Source of the DNA: Larix kaempferi
Taxonomy: Eukaryota; Streptophyta; Pinopsida; Pinales; Pinaceae
DNA: 64,000 nt
Assembly (NCBI GenBank): GCA_027924585.1
Contig: BSBM01000186.1
Span: forward strand, 7,626,001 to 7,690,000
Direction: 5' to 3'
Shown here in pieces: positions 56,546 through 64,000 of the stretch. The translations under genes were made by a program, and so were the position numbers. The notes under the pieces were generated by a model. It was not told the origin of the DNA. It ran no database searches and worked only from the letters and a program-made list of their open reading frames with translations. Every line of letters starts with the position of its first letter. Positions within the stretch are counted from its first letter, which is position 1.

Positions 56546-59500
56546 CGATCTTAAAGAGGGGTGTAGAAGAGAGGGGTCAAAGGAAGGGAAGAAGCATTTA
56601 AGAGCAAGATAAGGGTAACTAAGGGAGTTTTGGAGTGGTAAAGGAGGAGAAAATGGGGAGAGGAAGAGGGCGTAGGAATAAAGAAAAACATATGAAGATG
56701 TTGGGTTATAGAAGCACTAGGTAGGAAGGGGGAGAGGAGGAGGAGTGGGGGGAGGGGAGGAGGAGCGAGAGAGGAGGATGTGGGGAGGAAGAAGAGGGAT
56801 GGGGAGGGGAGGAGGAGGAGCAAGAAGGGGGATGGGGAGAGGCAGAGAGGGGAGGGGTAGGGGAGGAGGAGGAGGAGTTGATGAGAGGGGAGGGGAAGGG
56901 AAGGTGGATGGGTGGGAGGAGGGGCATAGGGGAGGGAGGGAGGGGGAGGGGGAGGGGGAGGGAAGTGCGGTGAGGATGGAGAGATAGGGGGTTGAAAGGA
57001 GGGAGAGGGTGGAGGGTGAGGGTGAGGTGGGGGGGAGGGAAAGGAAGGAAAGGAGGAGGGAGAGTGGAAGGGGGATTGGAGGAGGAGGAGGAGGAGGAGG
57101 AGGAGGAAGGGGGGGGGAGGCAGGTGAGGAGGAGGAGGGACATGAGCGATGGGGGGGAGGCAGGTGAGGAGGAGGAGAGGAGGAGGTGGGGAGGAAGGAG
57201 GGAGAGGAGGAGGAGGGGATGGGGTAAGGAGGAGGAGGATGGAGACGAGGAGGAGGAGGAGCGAGGGAGGGAGGGAGGAAGAGGAGGGTGGAAAGATGAG
57301 ATGGGGGAGGGGAGGGGATATGATAGGGAGAGGGAGGGGAGGCGGATATAAGGAGGAGGAGGGAGGGAGGGAGGGGAGTGGGGAAGAGGGGATGGGAGTG
57401 GGGTGAGGATGAAGAGATAGGGGTTGTAATGAGGGATAGGGTTGGGGGGAGGGTAGTGTAGGGTGAGGTGGGGGGAGGGAAAGGAAGGAAATGAGGAGGG
57501 AGAGTGGAAGGGGGATTGGAGGAGGAGGGGGAAGGGGGGAGGAGGAGGGCAGTGAGGAGGAAGGGATGGGAGGTGGGGTAGGGGTGGGGGGGGATGGAAT
57601 GTAGGAGAGGAAAATGGGGAGAGGAGGAGGTGGGGAGGAAGGATGGCGAGGAGGATAGGAGAAAGAGGGGGATGGATAAGTGGGAGGTGGAGGTGTAGGA
57701 GAAAGAGGGGGATGAGGAAGATGAGGAGGAGGAGGACTAAGGGGAGGTCGTGGAAGCGAATGAGGAATGGGAGGGAGATGGTGGGGTGTAGAGGGGAGGA
57801 GGAGGGATGGGAGGGGAGTGGGGTGATGATGATGATATAGGTGGTGGAAACGAGGGAGAGGGTGGGCAGGGTAGGGGAGGGAGAGGGTGGACAGATGGGA
57901 AGGAAGGAAATGAGGAGGGAGAGTGGAAGGGGGATTGGAGGAGGAGTATCAGGAGCAAGGGGGAAGTGGGAGGTGAGGAGAAAGGGATGGGAGCTGGGGA
58001 GGGGGAAGAAAAGTAGGAGAGGAAAAGGTAGAGAAGAGGAGGTGGGGAGGAAGGAGGGAGAGAAGGAGGAGGGGAGGTGGGAAGGAGGAGGAGGAGGGAG
58101 GTGAGGAGGAGGAGGAAAGAGAGAGGAGGATGGGGAGAGGAGGAGAGGGGAGGGATGGGAGGGAGATGAGGAAAGGGAGGGGAGGAGAGAGGATGGGATA
58201 GGGAGAGGGAGGGGAGTGGAGGGGATGAGGAGGAGAGAGGGGAGGGAGTGGGAGAGAGGGAATAGTAGGAGAAGGGGAGGGGTAGGGGGAGATAGGGAGA
58301 AAAGGGGAAGGGGCAGAGGAAGGGAGAGGAAGAGATTGGGAGAGTGGGAGGAAGGGGAGAGGAAGGCAGAGGGGGGTGGATAGGTGGGAGGTAGAGGTGT
58401 AGGAGAAAGAGGGGGATGAGGAAGATGAGGAGGACGGAGACTAAGGGGAGGTGTTGGAAAGGGATGAGGAGTGGGAGGGGGAGGGGGATTGCAGGGGAGA
58501 TGAGGGATGGGGAAGAGGATAGGAGAGTTGGAGGAGGAGGAGGGGAGGGGTGAAGGATAAAAGAGGGGAGGGTAGAGGGGAGTAGGGGAGAGATGAGGGA
58601 GAGGTAGAGGGGGAGGAGTAGGAGGAGGGGGAGATGATGAGTGGGGGGAGGAGGGGGAAGGGATCCAAGGGGGGATGGGAAGGAGACTAAGAAGAGGAGG
58701 AGGAGGAGGAGGGGAAAGGAGTGGGTACTTAGGGGGAGGGGGGAGGAGGGGGAAGGAAAGGTGAAGGATAACGAGAGGAGGAAGATGAGGGAGGTAGGAA
58801 CATGGATGGGGATTAAAGGGGAGGGGTGGGGGAGAGGGGGGATCAGGTTTGTTAAGGGAGTGGGGAAGGAGGAGTGGAGTTGGGGTGGATGGCATAAGAA
58901 GAAAAGGAGAAGGATGAGGAGGCGAGAGGGAAGAGGGGATGGGAATGGAGGGGAGGGGGAGGGGTGGAAGTTGAAGGGGGAAGGGGAGGAGGGGTAAGAG
59001 GAGCACATCAAGGGAAGGGGAGAGGGAAAGGGGGAAGAGGAGGGATGGTGGAGGAGAGGACAAGAAGGAGGGGAGGGGGGTGAGGAGAGGATAGGGAGTG
59101 GATGTTCAAGGATGGGAGAGGGGAGAGGGGAGTGGGAGGGAGAGGTGGGGAGAAGGATTCCAAGAGGCTAGGTGGAGGGGGAGGAATATCAAGGGGGGGG
59201 GAGGGGATATGGTAGAGGAGGAGGAAGTGGGGTGGAGGGGAGGTGGAAAAGGGGAAAAGAACGGGGAGGGTAGGGTAAGGGAGGGGAAATGGGAGAGGGG
59301 GAGGTGGAGGATGATGGGAGGGGAAGAGGGGTTGAAGAGAGGAGAGGGTATAGAGGTCGGTTGAAGGATTCCAAGAGGTTAGGTGGATGGGGAGGAGGAG
59401 CAATGAGGGAGGGGAGGAGCAAGGGTAGAGGAGGAAGAAGTCGGGTGGATGGGAGAGGGGAAGGGGGAGGAGAAGGTGGGAGGGGAGGGGAGGGAAGGGG

Positions 59501-60440
59501 AAGTGGGATAGGGGAAGGAGGAGGATGATGGGAGGGGATGGGATAGGGGGAGGAAGGGGGAGAGGAGGCAGCAAGGAGATTGGAGAGCATGAGTAGGAGG
59601 AGGAGGAGGAGGAGGAGGAGGATGGGAAGAGAAGTTGTTAAAGGGATGGTGAAATATGGGTAGGAGAGGCATTAGGTGGAAGAGGATGAGGAGGACAAGT
59701 AAGGGGAGGAGTTGAAGGTGGTGATGAGGAGGACTATTATGAGGGGTGGGAAGGAGAGGGAAGGGGTGGGGTGGGGTGGGGTGGGAGGAGGCAGATAGGG
59801 AAGGGAGAAGGAGAGGGGTAGGAGTAGGAGGGGGAGAGGAGGGGGGAGGGAAGAGGAGGGGGGGATGATTGGGAGGGGGGGGCAGTTTGGAAGGAGGAGA
59901 TGAAAGGGAGTGAAGAGGGGGTTGTGGGAGGAGGGGGGGAAGGGAGGGGGAGGAGGTAGTACGATGGGGACTAGAGGAGGAGGAGGTGGAGGAGGAGGAG
60001 AGCTAGGGAGGATAAAGAAAGGAGTGGATGGGATGCAAAATAATGGGTAGAGGGGAGAGTATAGTGGAGGGGAACAGCAAAGGGGGGAGGGGAGGTGGAA
60101 AGGGGGCATAGGGGATGGATATGGGGGAGGGGAGGTGGAGGTGGAGGTTATGGGATGGCAGGGGTAGGTGGAGAGAGGTGGGAGAAGGATGGGGATAGGG
60201 GTAGGGGAGAGAGGAAAAGGGGGGGTTGAGGAGGGGTTGGAGGAGGCAGAGGGGAGAGGGTAAACTGTGAGAAGGAGGTGGAGGAGGAGGAATGAGGGGC
60301 GATTGAAGAGGAGTAGGAGTTGGAGGAGGAGGCAAAGGAAAAGGAGGTGGAGAGGTGGGGGGGAAAAGGAGTGGTGGGTGGAGCTGGAGGAGGACGAGGA
60401 AGGGGGGGAGGAGATGGAGGAGTAGAATGGTAATTCCAAT
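56546..60440 (+). repeat. Long purine tract (G/A-rich on plus), about 3.9 kb
   Basis: The plus strand is almost entirely G and A, dominated by GGAGG, GGGAGG and GAGGAG words, with isolated T and C. Subsegments recur at kilobase scale, for example GGGAAAGGAAGGAAATGAGGA-like strings at about 57035, 57477 and 57897. Long open frames on both strands (up to 785 codons on minus) are a by-product, since purine-only codons and their complements rarely make stops. No evidence of a real protein. Confidence 0.9.
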
Positions 60441-60872
60441 GGACAACATGTGTACGTTAGAGCGTACACATGGCCTTGAGTTCATGGATGGTTCATCCAT
60501 TCAGTGAGGTGGAGGTTATGGGATGGTAGGGGTAGGTGGAGAGAGGTGGGAGAAGGATGGGGATAGGGGTAGGGGAGAGAGGAAAAGGGGGGGTTGAGGA
60601 GGGGCTGGAGGAGGCAAAGGGGAGAGGGTAAACTGTGAGAGGGAGGTCGAGGAGGAGGAATGAGGGGCGATTGAAGAGGAGTAGGAGTTGGAGGAGGAGG
60701 CAAAGGAAAAGGAGGTGGAGAGCTGGGGGGGAAAATGAGTGGTGGGTGGTGCTGGAGGAGGACGAGGAAGGGGGGGAGGAGATGGAGGAGTAGAATGGCA
60801 ATTCCAATGGACATGTGTATGTTAGAGCGTACACATGGCCTTGAGTTCATGGATGGTTCATCCATTCAGTGA
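60141..60872. repeat. Tandem duplication of about 366 bases at the end of the purine tract
   Basis: Unit 1 is 60141-60507 and unit 2 is 60509-60872, nearly identical. Each ends in a non-purine part with two hairpins: CATGTGTACG-TTAGAG-CGTACACATG (60447-60472 in unit 1) and ATGGATG-GTT-CATCCAT. Confidence 0.92.
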
Positions 60873-63865
60873 AGAAAGGAAAATACAATTGTATGTTTCT
60901 TTAACTTTGAATTTATTTATTATTATTATTGTTAGGTTTAGAGGGCTCAATGGAATCGATAGGTATTTGTTTTGTTAGTTCATGTGAGGTGGAACCATGA
61001 ACTCTACCTCATCTCAATTGATTTATGAGTGTGCAATATTATGAGTGTGTTGCACTTTCCATGATTTTGTTCAAATAAATAACAAAAGATTAAAAGTACA
61101 AATCCTCCATTAGAACATCTACCCTTGTTTATACGATGATCTCTACAATGACTTATCCTTCTCATGATGTTGGTGGATAATCTACAATTGGGACGAGTTA
61201 TGGAACTATGTATAAAATGAGAACAAGCTTGCCAATGATATACGGCAGGTATGCTTTTGATAGAATGAGAATAATTGGCTTGAAAATGACCCTTAGTAGT
61301 TTCAATATGTTGGTGATTTTTCTATTATAGTTTGTTTTGGATGAGCCTCGACCTAAGAGGACCAATTTATAGATACATTACAAATTAAGTAATGTTGATT
61401 TGTTTTCAAAAATTGCAGGTGCTCTCTAGTCATTTGCAACAAATTTGTAAAAGAAATATTAAAAAATCTAAAATTGATTTCACTGGAATGTAGGATATTA
61501 TACTTGTTTGAGTGCCTTCCCTTCCAAATTTGTTTTGTTGGTTCTTCTACCTTTGATGGAGGATCAAACGTAGAAGAACCAATATGCCAATATGCATTCC
61601 TTTCAAAGAAAACACTACAAAATTGTCACTTTCTCTTGGTCTTTCATTGTTGCCAATATGCATTCAGCAGTTGCCCCTCCCTGAGACACCATAAAATGCC
61701 CAGGTTGACAAACTCCTCGAAAAATGGAAACTCTAAAGTGCTCCCTCACCATGTCTATGAACACACAATCCCTTTTCTCTTTTCAAAAGACGAACCTTTG
61801 CCACTGTAGAATATTTTGTAGTGGATGAATAAACCCCTCATAAGTGAATTTATTCCTCGGAGCCTTGAGGTGATTGCATCCTCGTGCTTCTTCATATCAC
61901 CATTAATGTCGGGGGGGTTGCATCGATACTCAAGTCATTCAGTTGCAAAGATGGGATGAAAAATGATGATGCTACTACCTTAGGCATCCCCTCGGTCCCC
62001 TTGCAGTCACTTTACCATTAATGCTGCATTGATTTTCGACAGTCACCCCATTCAGGAAAATGAATAGCAATATTAAGAATGTGTCAGACGAAGACATTTC
62101 TAATTATTCATTATGATCTTATGATATTCAACTATGCATCATTGCTTTGCAATTACGTTCATTTTTTATTAATTGTTTATGGTATTAATACAAGGATCTT
62201 TTATTCTGTGTTCTATTTTGTTTATAAACTCTTCTTGTTACTATTTTTTTAAACTTTTCTTAAGAGGAAGGTACTATCTTGATTTCCTTAGATTTGACTT
62301 GATTAATACGGAGATAGGCCCTTATGGGAATACAATTTTCACCATGTTCACATAAAAATTTCCAAACCTTAGGGAATTCAATGTGAATCTAGAATAAAAG
62401 GCCACTCTAGACATCATAATCTTTTTCAAAGTTCAGTTTAATAACCAATTCCCTAAGACCCAAGTATTTGTCCTAATATTACATGCCTTTCTAAACTAAT
62501 ACCACATTATACATGATGAAAATATCCCAAATGAATCTAATTTTTTCAAGTCTAATAATATAAGGAAGGAGGAATCGCAATTGCAGGGCTAAGGCTAGGG
62601 CCTCACTAAAATATAATAGCATGCATCTAGCAATATGATGGTTCTATATCTAGGGATGAGCTCATAGTATCCTACATTGGCAGTGAGATAATGAGGCCTC
62701 TATAAAATAGGAGAGATAAAATACTTTTTCCAAATTTATTCCATTAAGAATATTAATGAACCAAGATTGACACATCCCAAGTGGCTTTGAAATATTCATA
62801 AAGGTATCCATATATCCTTGGAGAGTTGTTTCTAGTGATTGTTGTTAAGGCATTGATCAACTCCAGTAAGGATAAATTCTGATTACAAATATTCCACAAA
62901 TAATTTTTGAGGGCCAATTTTGGTGCAAGTTTTCATGGCCAACTTACGTGAGTTTGTCAAAGTAAAGGATAATGCTCCACAATTTTTTTTGCATGCCCTC
63001 TTGGTTGGAAATCCTTTTGGCTAGGGTTTTCAAGTTTGCAATCTTCTTAGAATCCTCATTTACCAAAGCCTTGAAGAATCATTTAGTGGATTCAATTCTA
63101 TGGCATGATTAGCAACTCAATAACCATGTTTACCAAAGCCTTCTCTATAGACCTTTAATGCATATACTAATTATTAATTTTTAAAACTTAAAAACCAAAA
63201 TTATTCATTTTTATTAATATATAAAAAATATCATGATTACCACAAGCCATTATTAAAAAATAAAAAACTAATTTTAAAATTTATAACTAAAACTAAAAAA
63301 GCTATTAAACAACTATTAATTATTTATTAAAAATATTTTAAAAAATAGATATATAGTAATTCAAACTAATATGATTTTTTATTAGTTTTCAAAAAAATTA
63401 TAATATTTTACTAAACTTCTAAAAATAAGTTATTAAACTAAATATTTTGAAAATTAAAAAATCATTCTTTTAATTTTTGAAAACTAAAATCCTATTTTAT
63501 AATTGGCTAATGTGTAAGACTTAACTAATTATTTGTCATCCCATTTAAATCATCTTGGAAATTGTGTCAATTGAGCGGGCACTACAAACCATTACTTTGC
63601 TAATTATTCATGCATTTAATTACGTTGAAGGTGTATTTTAAGGGAGTGGTTCCTCTTGTCCCTTCGTCGTCTGTCTACGGAGAATGAGGAGCTTCCCCCT
63701 ATGATTGTATAGATTAAGCCATGAATGTTGTACTCATTGCACATAATAATAACAAAAAGAAAGTACTAGATTCTAAATTGTGTGCAGTGAGCAGCTGTGA
63801 TGCTTCGACTGTAGAAACTTTGACTAATGGCAATGAAGAGAAGGCGTCGTAACAACTGCCTGTTT
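60873..63865. other. AT-rich sequence, no gene recognised
   Basis: No coding region or known element seen on either strand. A plus frame at 61474-61809 is open for 111 codons but shows no recognisable sequence. Confidence 0.5.
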
Positions 63866-64000
63866 AATTTTGCAAAGAATGTAATTGGGTAGTTGGAAGC
63901 ACCACCGATGAGAGCACATGAATCCTATTTTTTGTTTCCATGTAGGTTCCATCTACCATTGAAATGCCCCCCTGCTTCTTAGCCTCTTCAAATACTTGAA
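63866..64000 (-). other. Possible exon at the right edge, unassigned
   Basis: A minus frame without stop gives a segment VFEEAKKQGGISMVDGTYM continuing to the right edge. Composition looks coding, but I cannot name a family and the piece is short. Confidence 0.25.

Noticed and set aside
56706-59063. 785-codon open frame on the minus strand, rich in proline, serine and leucine
   Set aside because: It lies wholly inside the purine tract; stop codons are rare in such sequence on either strand. No domain, and other frames there are long too.
59672-60865. Paired minus-strand frames with the shared starts MDEPSMNSRPC and MYALTYTC
   Set aside because: They look like two related genes but are the same frame in two copies of the 366-base duplication plus purine-tract translation.

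Overview
The window reads as a gene-poor, retrotransposon-filled stretch of a large plant nuclear genome. Conifer or another gymnosperm is my best guess, inferred from old nested LTR elements, endogenous caulimovirid-like sequence and the style of the retroelement proteins; no diagnostic marker fixes the species. I found no intact host gene. The only host-gene traces are a probable midasin (MDN1) fragment at the left edge and an internally deleted dihydroflavonol-reductase-like pseudogene near 53.0-53.4 kb.

Layout, with element letters used below. F (about 2.0-5.8 kb, minus) is the 3' part of a Ty3/gypsy element: end of an LTR, polypurine tract, spacer and an antisense gene. A (5.8-10.5 kb, minus) is a Copia element truncated at its 3' end. 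At 10.5-13.3 kb (minus) lies a coat-protein/protease piece of a caulimovirid-like element. C (13.8-14.5 and 21.6-22.6 kb, minus) is a broken Ty3/gypsy chromovirus-like element, split by B (14.497-21.593 kb, minus), a full-length Copia element with both LTRs, PBS, PPT and a GGTTT target duplication. D (22.59-47.61 kb, minus) is another Ty3/gypsy element, split by E (28.477-43.940 kb, plus), a full-length 15.5 kb Ty3/gypsy element with both LTRs and an AGGGG target duplication. Removing B restores the reading frame of C, and removing E restores the frame of D.

The right third is different. It holds GGTTA-rich degenerate repeats (48.3-49.8 kb), AT-rich spacer, the reductase pseudogene, several young tandem duplications (52.3-54.8 kb), a roughly 4.3 kb almost pure purine tract (56.5-60.9 kb) and unassigned AT-rich sequence to the end.

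The most notable observation is that E carries, between pol and its 3' LTR and on the opposite strand, a decayed gene with a clear GT-AG intron. Its protein has the look of a plant mobile domain (PMD). F carries a homologue in the same relative place with the same intron position. In each element the leader of this antisense gene shares short words with that element's own LTR (TCGTCGCA in E; CGGGCTATA and GCGTATACG in F), which would fit a self-regulating antisense gene. E and D also place an extra RNase H domain in opposite, unusual positions: after integrase in E, before reverse transcriptase in D. Copia elements A and B share an organisation with no recognisable integrase.
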